This document shows positions 1-7,604 of a stretch of DNA of 13,782 bases, piece by piece. The translations under genes were made by a program, and so were the position numbers. The stretch covers positions 1-13,782 of the forward strand of contig JANPGC010000106.1 in the NCBI GenBank assembly GCA_031423755.1, written 5' to 3'. Positions within the stretch are counted from its first letter, which is position 1; each line of letters begins with the position of its first letter. The DNA comes from JANMEX01 sp031423755 (GTDB taxonomy: Bacteria; Pseudomonadota; Alphaproteobacteria; Rhizobiales; Rhizobiaceae). Below the pieces are notes generated by a model that was given only the letters and a program-made list of their open reading frames with translations, searched no databases and was not told where the DNA came from.

Positions 1-31
1 ACAACGAACACTGCCTCAGCCGATCCATACG

Positions 32-66
32 AAAAAGAGCCCGGCCGGGTTTCCGGCCGGGCTCTT
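32..66 (-). terminator. Rho-independent terminator of the aap operon
   Basis: A perfect 14-bp GC-rich inverted repeat (arms 35-48 and 53-66) with a 4-base loop. Read on the minus strand, the stem runs into a T tract made by the A run at 32-36. It lies about 20 bases past the aapP stop codon, where the last gene of the operon needs a terminator. On the plus strand there is no good T tract, so it works mainly for the minus-strand operon. Confidence 0.93.
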
Positions 67-84
67 CGTTTCGCATTGAAATCG

Positions 85-846
85 TCAGTGCAGGATCTGC
101 GACAGGAACAGTTTTGTCCGCTCATGACGCGGGTGGTCGAAGAACTCGGCCGGCGTGTTCTGTTCGACGATCTGGCCCTGGTCCATGAAGATCACCCGGT
201 TGGCAACCTTGCGGGCAAAGCCCATCTCGTGGGTGACGCACAGCATGGTCATGCCCTCTTCGGCCAGCCCGACCATTGTCTCCAGCACTTCCTTGATCAT
301 TTCCGGGTCAAGCGCCGAGGTCGGCTCATCGAACAGCATGATGCGCGGGTTCATGCACAGCGAGCGGGCAATCGCCACGCGCTGCTGCTGGCCGCCTGAG
401 AGCTGACCTGGATATTTGTTGGCCTGTTCCGGGATTTTCACGCGCTTGAGGAAGTGCATGGCGATTTCCTCGGCCTGCTTCTTCGGCGTCTTGCGCACCC
501 AGATCGGCGCCAGCGTGCAGTTCTCCAGGATGGTCAGATGCGGGAACAGGTTGAAGTGCTGGAACACCATGCCGACCTCGCGGCGCACCTCGTCGATCTT
601 CTTCAGATCGTTGGTCAGCTCCTTGCCGTCGACGATGATCTTGCCCTTCTGGTGCTCTTCCAGCCGGTTGATGCAGCGGATCATCGTCGACTTGCCTGAG
701 CCGGACGGGCCGCACACGACAATGCGCTCGCCCTTCTCCACATTCAGGTTGATGTCCTTCAGCACATGGAATTCGCCATACCATTTGTGCACGCCGATCA
801 TCTGCACGGCGGCGACTGAGGACGTGGATACTGCAAGTTCAGCCAT
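85..846 (-). CDS. aapP: General L-amino acid ABC transporter, ATP-binding protein AapP
   Basis: ATPase of a polar amino-acid uptake ABC transporter; it would sit on the cytoplasmic face and power AapQ/AapM. The 253-residue protein has every ABC motif: Walker A GPSGSGKST (about 46-54), Q-loop Gln96, signature LSGGQQQR (149-156), Walker B IMLFDEP (169-175) and the switch His206 in VTHEMGF. The short N-terminal extension before the ABC core and the overall length fit the AapP/BztD group of the GlnQ/HisP family. The ATG at 846 is preceded by an AGGAG-type ribosome site about 6 bases upstream. It is the last gene of the operon, 72 bases after aapM, and a strong terminator follows. Family assignment is firm; the exact substrate range (many L-amino acids in Rhizobium Aap) is inferred from the operon type. 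Confidence 0.95.
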   Translation of the reverse strand: MAELAVSTSSVAAVQMIGVHKWYGEFHVLKDINLNVEKGERIVVCGPSGSGKSTMIRCINRLEEHQKGKIIVDGKELTNDLKKIDEVRREVGMVFQHFNLFPHLTILENCTLAPIWVRKTPKKQAEEIAMHFLKRVKIPEQANKYPGQLSGGQQQRVAIARSLCMNPRIMLFDEPTSALDPEMIKEVLETMVGLAEEGMTMLCVTHEMGFARKVANRVIFMDQGQIVEQNTPAEFFDHPRHERTKLFLSQILH

Positions 847-872
847 GATATGCTCCTGTTCTTTCCTTGGTC

Positions 873-927
873 GCGTTTTCCTTAAACGTTTGATGTTCCA
901 TCAAACTTGGAAACGCTCCTAGCGTTT
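873..927 (-). other. Competing RNA hairpins between aapM and aapP
   Basis: Three inverted repeats share this junction. (1) AAACGCT at 911-917 pairs with AGCGTTT at 921-927, 7 bp around a 3-base loop, overlapping the aapM stop. (2) GTTTGATG at 888-895 pairs with CATCAAAC at 899-906, 8 bp with a 3-base loop. (3) GCGTTTTCC at 873-881 pairs with GGAAACGC at 909-916, with one bulged base, enclosing repeat 2. Repeats 1 and 3 use the same bases (909-917), so they cannot form together. No T run follows, so this is not a plain terminator. A role in mRNA stability or in setting the AapP level is inference. Confidence 0.55.
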
Positions 928-2076
928 GTGACCGGTTTCCAGCTGCCGTTCCATGAACTGCGAATAGCGCGACATGGAGAAGCAGAAGAGCCAGAATATG
1001 AAGGCCGCGAAAACGAGGCCGGATTTCGGGGTGGATGGCGACGCCCAATTGGCGTCGGCAAAGTTCTGGCGAACAATGCCGAGCAGGTCGAACATGCCGA
1101 TGATGTAGACAAGGCTCGTGTCCTTGAATAGCGAGATGAACGAGTTGACGATCGACGGAATCACCAATTTCAGCGCCTGTGGCATGATGATCAGGCTTAT
1201 CTTCTGCCAGTAGCCAAGCCCAAGCGAGTCCGCGCCCTCATACTGCCCTTTCGGGATCGCCTGCAGCCCGCCGCGGATCACTTCGGCCATGTAGGCGGAG
1301 GAGAACAGGGCAACGCCAACCAGCGCGCGCATCAGCTTGTCGAAGGTCGTGCCGGGCGGCAGGAACAGCGGCAGCATGACCGAGGCCATAAACAGAACGG
1401 TCACCAGCGGCACGCCGCGCACGGCTTCGATGAACACCACCGACAGGAACTTCACAACCGGCAGTTTCGAGCGCCGCCCGAGCGCCAGCAGAATGCCCAG
1501 CGGCAGCGACACGGTGATGCCGACATAAGATATGACCATCGTTACGAGCAGTCCGCCCCACAATGGGGTTTCGACATCCGAAAGACCGAACATGCCGCCG
1601 CGCAGCAAGACGTAGGCGACAATTGGAAAGATCACGAAAAGCGCCAGCGCATTCAGCGCTTTATACGGCATTTTTGGCATGGCGAGCGGAACAAGCGTCG
1701 CGGCAAAAATCACCGCCGTCAGCCAAACCCGCCAGCGTTCCGCATCAGGGTATCGCCCGACCATGAACTGTTCGAACTTTGCGCCGACAAATGCCCAGCA
1801 CGCGCCGGACCAGCCGTCAGGCTGAATGCCGCCTTGTGCAGCGGTGGTGCAGAATGTGCGATCTGTGCCGGTCCACTGCGCGTCGATAAACAGCCAACGG
1901 AATATCGGCGGCAAGAGCCATGCAAGCAGGAGAAAAGCGAATATCGACAGCAGGCTGTCAGTGACATTTGCAAACAGGTTCTTGCGCGCCCAGCCGACGA
2001 TGCCGGTCTCTTTGAATGGCGGCGGCAGGGCGGGCTCTTCCGTTATGCGGACGTATCCGTTGGTCATGGTGTTCAT
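919..2076 (-). CDS. aapM: General L-amino acid ABC transporter, permease AapM
   Basis: Inner-membrane permease subunit that would pair with AapQ to form the amino-acid channel. The 385-residue protein has a first membrane segment at about 40-60, then a long polar loop (about 61-115) with two Trp-rich stretches, and further hydrophobic segments. The C-terminal half is a HisM/GlnP-type permease domain, with the EAA loop that contacts the ATPase at about 280-300 (GADSLGLGYWQ...IIMPQ). A long HisM-type permease with an inserted region near the N-terminus is typical of the Aap/Bzt group. The ATG at 2076 lies one base after the aapQ stop, and a GGAG site within the aapQ end is about 7 bases upstream, so translation is probably coupled. 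Met4 (2067) is a possible alternative start. Confidence 0.94.
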   Translation of the reverse strand: MNTMTNGYVRITEEPALPPPFKETGIVGWARKNLFANVTDSLLSIFAFLLLAWLLPPIFRWLFIDAQWTGTDRTFCTTAAQGGIQPDGWSGACWAFVGAKFEQFMVGRYPDAERWRVWLTAVIFAATLVPLAMPKMPYKALNALALFVIFPIVAYVLLRGGMFGLSDVETPLWGGLLVTMVISYVGITVSLPLGILLALGRRSKLPVVKFLSVVFIEAVRGVPLVTVLFMASVMLPLFLPPGTTFDKLMRALVGVALFSSAYMAEVIRGGLQAIPKGQYEGADSLGLGYWQKISLIIMPQALKLVIPSIVNSFISLFKDTSLVYIIGMFDLLGIVRQNFADANWASPSTPKSGLVFAAFIFWLFCFSMSRYSQFMERQLETGHKR

Positions 2077-2077
2077 A

Positions 2078-3268
2078 TCAGCGCTCCACCAGGGCCATTT
2101 TGGCGTTAAACCAGTTCATGAATGCGGAGGTGAGAATGCTGATGCCAAGGTAGGCCACCATCCAGATGGCGACGATTTCTACCGCTTGGCCTGTCTGGTT
2201 CAGGATCGTGCCGCCGACCGCCACGAGGTCCGGATAGCCGATGGCAATGGCGAGAGACGAGTTCTTGGTCAGGTTGAGAAATTGGCTCGTCAGCGGCGGA
2301 ATGATAATGCGCATCGCCTGCGGGATGACCACCAGCCGCAGCAATTGCGGGCGGGACAGGCCAACAGCTTGTGAGGCTTCGGTCTGTCCCTTGGCGACAC
2401 CAAGGATGCCGGACCGGACGATTTCGGCGATATAGGACGCGGTGTAAACGGAAAGGGCCAGATACAGCGACAGAAACTCCGGCTTTACCTGCGTGCCGCC
2501 CGACAAATTGAATGTCGAGAGTTTTGGCAATTCTACTGTCACCGGCATTTTCGCAAGGAAGAACGCAAGCAGCGGCAAACCAATTATAAGTCCCAGCGAC
2601 GTCCAAAACACAGGAAACTGCTGCCCGGTATCTTGCTGCCGTTTTCGCGACCAGTGCGCAACGAACCCTGCAATAATAATCGCTGTCGCCAGCGCAACAA
2701 CAATCAGACCGCTGCCTTCGCCCCAGATCAGGCGCGGCATGAACAGGCCGCGGCTGTTGAGAAAGCTGCCGAGCGGCATGGCAATCGATTCTTTCGGCTG
2801 CGGCAACACCGAAAGGACGCCGAAATACCAGAAGAAGATTTGCAACAGCGGCGGGATGTTACGGAAGATTTCGACATAGACCGTAGCGAGGCTGCGCACG
2901 AGCCAGTTGCCGGACAGTCTGCCAATGCCGACGACGAAGCCGAGTGCAAGCGCGGTGACTATGCCAACCGCTGAAATGATGAGGGTGTTGATAATGCCGA
3001 CATAGAGCGCTCTGAGATATGTTGAATCGCTGTCATAGGCGATCGGCACTTGCGCGATGTCAAAACCGGCGCGGCCATTCAGGAAACCAAAACCGGACGC
3101 GATGCTGGAGCGTTTGAGATTTTCGACCGTGTTTCCGATGATCCACCATACAAGGGCGACAAGCAAAATGGCCAGCACGACCTGCGAGACCATGCCTCGG
3201 ACCTTGGGGTCGTAGAACATCGCGGAGAGTTTTGATGTTCCGCCCTGCGAAATATCGCTGACAGCCAT
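2078..3268 (-). CDS. aapQ: General L-amino acid ABC transporter, permease AapQ
   Basis: Second inner-membrane permease of the amino-acid uptake system. The 396-residue protein has a first hydrophobic segment at about 28-46, a periplasmic stretch (47-87), and a HisM-type domain that starts with a segment at about 88-115. Further hydrophobic segments include about 187-205, 222-240 and 268-285. The EAA loop is at about 297-316 (TEASQAVGLSRPQLLRLVVI). The central insertion (about 155-265) explains its length relative to ordinary 220-residue HisM permeases and is normal for AapQ/BztB. The start at 3268 has a GGGAG ribosome site about 6-7 bases upstream. The gene follows aapJ after an 85-base gap with a strong hairpin and is practically fused to aapM. 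Confidence 0.94.
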   Translation of the reverse strand: MAVSDISQGGTSKLSAMFYDPKVRGMVSQVVLAILLVALVWWIIGNTVENLKRSSIASGFGFLNGRAGFDIAQVPIAYDSDSTYLRALYVGIINTLIISAVGIVTALALGFVVGIGRLSGNWLVRSLATVYVEIFRNIPPLLQIFFWYFGVLSVLPQPKESIAMPLGSFLNSRGLFMPRLIWGEGSGLIVVALATAIIIAGFVAHWSRKRQQDTGQQFPVFWTSLGLIIGLPLLAFFLAKMPVTVELPKLSTFNLSGGTQVKPEFLSLYLALSVYTASYIAEIVRSGILGVAKGQTEASQAVGLSRPQLLRLVVIPQAMRIIIPPLTSQFLNLTKNSSLAIAIGYPDLVAVGGTILNQTGQAVEIVAIWMVAYLGISILTSAFMNWFNAKMALVER

Positions 3269-3304
3269 GAGCCGCTCCCATCAAACCGGTTTCAAAGACG
3301 CATC

Positions 3305-3335
3305 TCCGGCGGCGACGCGTGTGTGCGCCGCCGGA
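3305..3335 (-). other. Intercistronic hairpin between aapJ and aapQ
   Basis: A perfect 10-bp GC-rich inverted repeat (TCCGGCGGCG at 3305-3314, CGCCGCCGGA at 3326-3335) with an 11-base loop, 18 bases past the aapJ stop. No T run follows on the minus strand, so it is unlikely to end transcription fully. Hairpins at this position behind a binding-protein gene are known in other ABC operons to protect the upstream mRNA from 3' decay, giving more binding protein than permease; that role here is inferred. Confidence 0.65.
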
Positions 3336-3353
3336 TAGTCATGACGCTTGATA

Positions 3354-4382
3354 TCAGCGGACTGGCGGTGCGTATTGGAGGCCGCCCTTCGACCACAGCG
3401 CATTGATGCCGCGCGCGATCTTCAGCGGAGAACCAGCGCCAACGTTGCGGTCAAAGCTTTCGCCGTAATTGCCGACGGCCTTGATGATGTTGTAGGCCCA
3501 GGCATTGTCGAGTCCCAGATCCGTGCCGATCTTGGTGTCTGCCTCCTTGCCGAGGAAGCGCAGTATGTCCGGATTGGTCGAAGTGGTCATCTCTTCGAGA
3601 TTGGCCTGCGTGATGCCGAATTCCTCGGCGTTCAGCATGGCGTTGAACGTCCACTTGACGATGTCAAACCACTGGTCGTCGCCTTGGCGAACGGCAGGTC
3701 CAAGCGGTTCCTTGGAAATGATTTCCGGAAGAACGACATGGTCATCCGGTGCGGCCAGCGCGAGGCGTGTGGCATAAAGGCCGGACTGGTCAGTGGTCAG
3801 AACATCGCAGCGGCCAGAATCATAGGCGGCATTCACTTCGTCATTCTTTTCGAACACCACCGGTGAATACTCCATCTTGTTGGCCTTGAAATAGTCGGCA
3901 AGATTGAGCTCGGTCGTGGTGCCAGCCTGCACGCAGACCGAAGCGCCCGAAAGCTGCAGCGCAGAATTGACGCCGGATATCTTCTTGGAATTGATCATGA
4001 AACCCTGGCCGTCATAATAGTTGACGCCGACAAAGTTCAGGCCAAGCGCGGTGTCGCGGTTGATTGTCCAGGTGGTGTTGCGGGCGAGCAGATCGACTTC
4101 GCCAGACTGCAGCGCGGTGAAGCGCTCCTTTGCAGACAGCGGGGTGAACTTGACCTTTGTGCCATCGCCGAAAATTGCGGCGGCAACGGCGCGGCAGAAG
4201 TCCACGTCCAGACCGGTCCAATCACCCTTGTCGTCCGGAGACGAGAAACCCGCGAGCGTGCCGTTGGCGCCGCACTGGACAAATCCCTTGGCCTTTACGT
4301 CCTCAAGCGTGGTGGCGCCCGCAGCGGATGCCATGGCAAAGAATGCCGAGCCGAGAAGCGCGATTTTGAGTTGATTTTTCAT
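3354..4382 (-). CDS. aapJ: General L-amino acid ABC transporter, periplasmic binding protein AapJ
   Basis: Periplasmic solute-binding protein that captures L-amino acids for AapQMP. From the ATG at 4382 the product is 342 residues. It begins with a signal peptide (positive MKNQLK, hydrophobic core, small residues SAAGA before TTLEDVK), so cleavage near residue 23-24 is likely. The body is a family 3 (SBP_bac_3) fold: VQCGANG near the mature start, GLDVDFCRAVAAAIFGD, then ALQSGEVDLLARNTTWT, and ending with the conserved GINALWSKGGLQYAPPVR. The reading frame continues 24 codons upstream to 4454, but that stretch has no signal-peptide character. An AGAGGTAGGA site lies directly before 4382, which decides the start. 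It is the first gene of the operon. Confidence 0.95.
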   Translation of the reverse strand: MKNQLKIALLGSAFFAMASAAGATTLEDVKAKGFVQCGANGTLAGFSSPDDKGDWTGLDVDFCRAVAAAIFGDGTKVKFTPLSAKERFTALQSGEVDLLARNTTWTINRDTALGLNFVGVNYYDGQGFMINSKKISGVNSALQLSGASVCVQAGTTTELNLADYFKANKMEYSPVVFEKNDEVNAAYDSGRCDVLTTDQSGLYATRLALAAPDDHVVLPEIISKEPLGPAVRQGDDQWFDIVKWTFNAMLNAEEFGITQANLEEMTTSTNPDILRFLGKEADTKIGTDLGLDNAWAYNIIKAVGNYGESFDRNVGAGSPLKIARGINALWSKGGLQYAPPVR

Positions 4383-4518
4383 TGGTGTCCTACCTCTGTT
4401 TACCCATTCAATTTTCTTGGCGGTTCGCTGCGTTGGCGCGTCCGCTGTTCGCAATGCCGCCGGTCACTTTGCGTGATGGCAGACATCATGAACGCTTATC
4501 GAATGTTATTCCGCAGGG

Positions 4519-4541
4519 TTGGTCAAGTGCGTATTGACCAA
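4519..4541. promoter_or_regulatory. Perfect inverted repeat upstream of aapJ, candidate operator
   Basis: TTGGTCAA (4519-4526) and TTGACCAA (4534-4541) form a perfect 8-bp inverted repeat with a 7-base spacer, about 140 bases upstream of the aapJ start. On the minus strand one arm contains TTGACC, which resembles a -35 box, but I see no convincing -10 box at the right spacing. The symmetry suits a dimeric regulator. It does not match the NtrC site I know (TGCACC...GGTGCA). The rest of 4383-4648 holds the aapJ leader and no gene I can support. Confidence 0.4.
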
Positions 4542-4648
4542 TCAACGGGGGAGATATTGGGCGAATTTTACTCGAATTGGCGAATTGCGCGAAAAAACGG
4601 CAACGGCGACCGATAATGCTGCGGCGGCAGGCACATTCAGCGCACTAT

Positions 4649-5434
4649 TTAGCGGATTCTCGGGAGCGTGACGGTGTTGTGCAGACGAAAAACCACCTGC
4701 CTACTAGCAAGCCACCGTGCAAAGCACAGTGACACAAGAAAGCCGACTGCAAAGCCCGTGACGACATCGGAGGGATAGTGTGCCTTTGCGGCAATCCGGG
4801 TGGCAGCAAGAATGAAACCCACAGGCAGTGTCAGCCAGCGCAATTTCGGGAACCACAGCATCAGCGCCAGCGTCACTGCGCCCATGGTTGTTGAATGGCC
4901 GGAGGGCATGCTGGCGAAATCATATCCTGGGGTAAACGGTTCAAAATGGATGGCACCGACGCTGTCAATCAGCTTGGGCCGGGCTCGGCCTATGAACAAT
5001 TTGACGATGTTGACCAGAATGCCGGAGCCCGCGACTGATCCGAACAGGAACGCGGACTGGCCATAGAACCGCATCAGCCACATCTTGGCGCTGCGTCTGT
5101 AGGCTGACCAGTCCAAGAACGCGGTCACGAGAAAAAGCAGTGCCGCAGGGACGAGATACCGGTCGGATTTGCCCACATTGGTCACGGCTGTCATGATCTC
5201 AAATATCCGCCAATCAGACGCTATCACCGCCCGCAGCGCCTTTTCGTCCGCCGTCAGCATCAAGATTGCAGCAGTCACCAGCGCGGCTAGGGCGATGATG
5301 GTCATCGCACTGGTCCACACGCTGGCGTCCGACACAAGTTGTGGCTTGGCCAATTGGGCGCGCGTGCGCCTGAATGACGTTGCGAGAGACCATGACTTTT
5401 TTGCCGCAGTTTCCTTAGGGGGCATTTCAAACAT
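4649..5434 (-). CDS. PAP2-family membrane phosphatase
   Basis: Integral membrane acid phosphatase of the PAP2 (type 2 phosphatidic acid phosphatase) superfamily, which acts on lipid phosphates or diphosphates; the substrate cannot be told from sequence. From the ATG at 5434 it has 261 residues. The three signature motifs are present: K145-x6-R152P153, PSGH at 177-180, and R213-x5-H219-x3-D223, with Thr212 where the motif usually has Ser. About six hydrophobic segments are visible (near 40-60, 93-110, 125-147, 182-195, 200-215, 224-240). The start is uncertain: TTG at 5440, ATG at 5434 and ATG at 5425 are in frame and none has a strong ribosome site. It is divergent from metC and lies upstream of aapJ on the same strand but 266 bases away. 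Candidate roles are undecaprenyl-diphosphate recycling or lipid A/phospholipid dephosphorylation. Confidence 0.87.
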   Translation of the reverse strand: MFEMPPKETAAKKSWSLATSFRRTRAQLAKPQLVSDASVWTSAMTIIALAALVTAAILMLTADEKALRAVIASDWRIFEIMTAVTNVGKSDRYLVPAALLFLVTAFLDWSAYRRSAKMWLMRFYGQSAFLFGSVAGSGILVNIVKLFIGRARPKLIDSVGAIHFEPFTPGYDFASMPSGHSTTMGAVTLALMLWFPKLRWLTLPVGFILAATRIAAKAHYPSDVVTGFAVGFLVSLCFARWLASRQVVFRLHNTVTLPRIR

Positions 5435-5497
5435 GTCCAAAATTCAATACCAGTCTTCCCATTCAAGGATGCCGGGATATTTGGCAAGCGAGGCTTT

Positions 5498-6682
5498 ATG
5501 ACGACGACCGACAAATCCGCCAAAGGCAATTCAACATTGGGCATCAACACGCGTTTGGCCCATGACGGCTACAATCCGCGTGACTATCATGGCTTCGTCA
5601 ACCCGCCGGTGGTGCATGCCTCGACCGTGCTGTTTCCGGATGCGGCGACCATGGCCGCAAACAATCAGCCATATACCTACGGCACTCATGGCACGCCGAC
5701 GACCGACGCGCTGTGCGCAGCAGTGGATGCGCTTGAGGGATCGGCACTGACGATTGCAGTTTCTTCCGGACTGGTCGCTGCGACACTGCCGTTGCTGGCC
5801 TTCCTGAAACAAGGCGACCATTTGCTGATGACCGACAGCGTCTATCATCCGACGCGCCGTTTCGCCGACAAGATGCTGCGCGGCTACGGCGTTGAGGTCG
5901 AGTATTACGACCCGGAGATCGGCGCTGGCATAGGGGCGCTTTGCCGGCCGAACACACGCGTGATCTTCACCGAATCGCCAGGTTCCAACACGTTCGAAAT
6001 TCAGGATATTCCGGCCATCGCGGCGGTCGCCAAGGCGCGTGGCATCACTTTGATGATGGACAACACCTGGGCGACGCCGTTGTTTTTCAAGCCTTTGGAC
6101 CATGGCGTTGACATTGTGATTCATGCTGCAACCAAATACCCGTCCGGCCATTCGGATGTGCTGATGGGCTTTGTTTCCGCCAATAAATCGCACGCCAAGC
6201 AATTGAACGATGCCAATACATGGCTCGGGTTTTGCGTCGGCGGTGACGATGCCGCGCTGGTGCTGCGCGGTATGAGAACCATGGGGCTGAGACTGGAGCG
6301 GCATCAGAAATCTGCGTTGGAACTGGCGCAATGGCTGGAATCCGACAAGCGCGTCGCCCGTGTGCTGCATCCAGCATTGCCGACGTTCCCGTCACATGAG
6401 TTGTGGAAGCGTGACTTCTGCGGGGCGTCAGGCGTCTTCTCGTTCGTCTTGAATGGCGGCGGGCGCAAGGAGGTCCAGGCGTTCCTCGACGCGCTGCAAA
6501 TTTTTGGCCTCGGCTTTTCATGGGGCGGCTACGCCAGCCTTGCCGTCGAGGTTTGGCTGGCCGACCGCAAGATCGCCAAGGCGCCGGCCGAAGGGCCTAC
6601 CATCCGCCTGCAGATTGGCCTGGAAGATGTGGTCGACTTGCGCGCGGACATTGAGGGCGGGCTGGATGCGGCGTTTGGGTGA
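5498..6682 (+). CDS. metC: Cystathionine beta-lyase MetC
   Basis: PLP-dependent C-S lyase that cleaves L-cystathionine to homocysteine, pyruvate and ammonia in methionine synthesis; cytoplasmic. The 394-residue protein is a full-length Cys/Met-metabolism (trans-sulfuration) enzyme. The PLP Schiff-base lysine is K213 in HAATKYPSGHSDVLMG. Other cofactor features are YGTHGTPTTDALCAA (61-75), VSSGL (88-92), the DSVYHPTR segment (113-120) and the DNTWATP motif (188-194) with the PLP-ring Asp. The YGTHGTP form, where many relatives have Y-x-R, is as I recall it from alphaproteobacterial MetC. The ATG at 5498 has GAGG four bases upstream. Only about 60 bases separate it from the divergent PAP2 gene, leaving no room for a SAM riboswitch. 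Its stop is 4 bases from the stop of the convergent HEPN gene. A related lyase activity cannot be excluded. Confidence 0.93.
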   Translation: MTTTDKSAKGNSTLGINTRLAHDGYNPRDYHGFVNPPVVHASTVLFPDAATMAANNQPYTYGTHGTPTTDALCAAVDALEGSALTIAVSSGLVAATLPLLAFLKQGDHLLMTDSVYHPTRRFADKMLRGYGVEVEYYDPEIGAGIGALCRPNTRVIFTESPGSNTFEIQDIPAIAAVAKARGITLMMDNTWATPLFFKPLDHGVDIVIHAATKYPSGHSDVLMGFVSANKSHAKQLNDANTWLGFCVGGDDAALVLRGMRTMGLRLERHQKSALELAQWLESDKRVARVLHPALPTFPSHELWKRDFCGASGVFSFVLNGGGRKEVQAFLDALQIFGLGFSWGGYASLAVEVWLADRKIAKAPAEGPTIRLQIGLEDVVDLRADIEGGLDAAFG

Positions 6683-6686
6683 TGGA

Positions 6687-7169
6687 TCATTTTGATTGAA
6701 GGAACACCGAGAGTCTTTCCATGTCTGCTCGCAGCAGCCCGGGAGCCAAGTTTGTCTCTTCTGCAAGCTCTAATACCCGGCTGAAGTCGATTGCGCTTCC
6801 ATAGGAATTTCGCTCACGGTGCCGAAAAGCGCGCAATGTGTCTATAGTTTCGGCAGATTCAGCCGACAGAACCGCTGGTCTGGCTTCGCCAAACGGATGG
6901 CTCATGCGCAATGCCAGCGAACGATGCCAAGACTCGGATTTCTCTATGGGATACCCATCAATCTGCTTGCACAATATCAATAGCGTTCTCTCGATGCCGC
7001 CATAGATCTTCTCAATGGCCGACGCAACGCCTTGGACGGCCAGCCAACCCATTGTGTCGACAAACAAGTCTGGCCGGTTTCGTATCAATTCCAAAACTTC
7101 AACGAGTTTCCCGGTTTCAATCTCGACGTCTGATAGTTCATTTGACGCGTCAATCAGCCGTTCATGCAT
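6687..7169 (-). CDS. HEPN-domain (HepT-like) toxin, putative RNase
   Basis: Probable toxin of a HEPN/MNT toxin-antitoxin pair. The 160-residue protein is mostly helical, with N-terminal helices (about 1-70) and a C-terminal RAFRHRERNSYG segment (113-124) that matches the HEPN active-site region. The HepT RNase motif is R-x4-H-x-Y; here it reads R116-x4-N121-x-Y123, so Asn replaces the His, while H117 lies next to the Arg. The Tyr that the MNT partner adenylylates in the Shewanella system corresponds to Y123. The ATG at 7169 overlaps the stop of the upstream nucleotidyltransferase by 8 bases, which suggests translational coupling. The DNA is less GC-rich than its neighbours (25-28 G+C per 60 bases in two lines I counted, against 39 in one metC line). 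Pair architecture is convincing; toxicity is inferred. Confidence 0.72.
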   Translation of the reverse strand: MHERLIDASNELSDVEIETGKLVEVLELIRNRPDLFVDTMGWLAVQGVASAIEKIYGGIERTLLILCKQIDGYPIEKSESWHRSLALRMSHPFGEARPAVLSAESAETIDTLRAFRHRERNSYGSAIDFSRVLELAEETNLAPGLLRADMERLSVFLQSK

Positions 7170-7500
7170 GCACGCGGTCCGTCAACTCTGCCAGTGTCAA
7201 TACAGCTCCCTCCATGCGACTGACAATGCGGGGTGGCAGTTCCTCACGATAAGCGACGTCAAAGTGGATGCCGTCCATCAAATCTTCAACGAGTGACTCA
7301 ATCTTGTACTTAAGATGCCACGGACAAGATCGAACCAGAAAATCCACGTCCGAGCCAGGCCCGAAGTTACCTGCAGCCAGCGAACCCGTCACCACGGCAT
7401 CGACTCCGCGCCCTTTAAGCGCCTCAAGAACTTGTGCGGCCTTGGACAATGCCATTTTTTCCCGTCTGCTGGTCGAAATCTGCGCGGTTGATGCCACCAT
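7162..7500 (-). CDS. MNT-type nucleotidyltransferase, MntA-like antitoxin
   Basis: Minimal nucleotidyltransferase that would act as antitoxin by adding AMP to a tyrosine of the partner HEPN toxin, as shown for MntA of the HepT/MntA system. The 112-residue protein carries the exact GS-x10-D-x-D signature (G39, S40, D51, D53 in GSLAAGNFGPGSDVDFLV) and a third acidic residue, D81, in IHFDVAY, so all three metal-binding aspartates are present. It is one of the short COG1669-like proteins with nothing beyond the catalytic core. The ATG at 7500 has GGAG only 4 bases upstream; Met16 (7455) is an alternative with a weaker site. It is the first gene of the pair and overlaps the HEPN gene by 8 bases. 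It lies about 100 bases past the 3' end of tRNA-Arg. Confidence 0.8.
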   Translation of the reverse strand: MVASTAQISTSRREKMALSKAAQVLEALKGRGVDAVVTGSLAAGNFGPGSDVDFLVRSCPWHLKYKIESLVEDLMDGIHFDVAYREELPPRIVSRMEGAVLTLAELTDRVHA

Positions 7501-7604
7501 AACACTCCATGCGATGCGTTAAATGATACAGATGGCGTGGCCAAAACACAATCAGCTCTTGACCCTTGTGCGGCACGGTACAAGTCATTGACAAAGTTGA
7601 GATT

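Noticed and set aside
5441..5497. SAM or other riboswitch upstream of metC
   Set aside because: Only about 60 bases separate metC from the divergent PAP2 gene, too short for a SAM riboswitch, and no typical stem pattern is visible.
5531..6370. Minus-strand open frame (279 residues) inside metC
   Set aside because: Antisense shadow of a gene with all PLP-enzyme motifs; composition typical of a GC-rich antisense frame.
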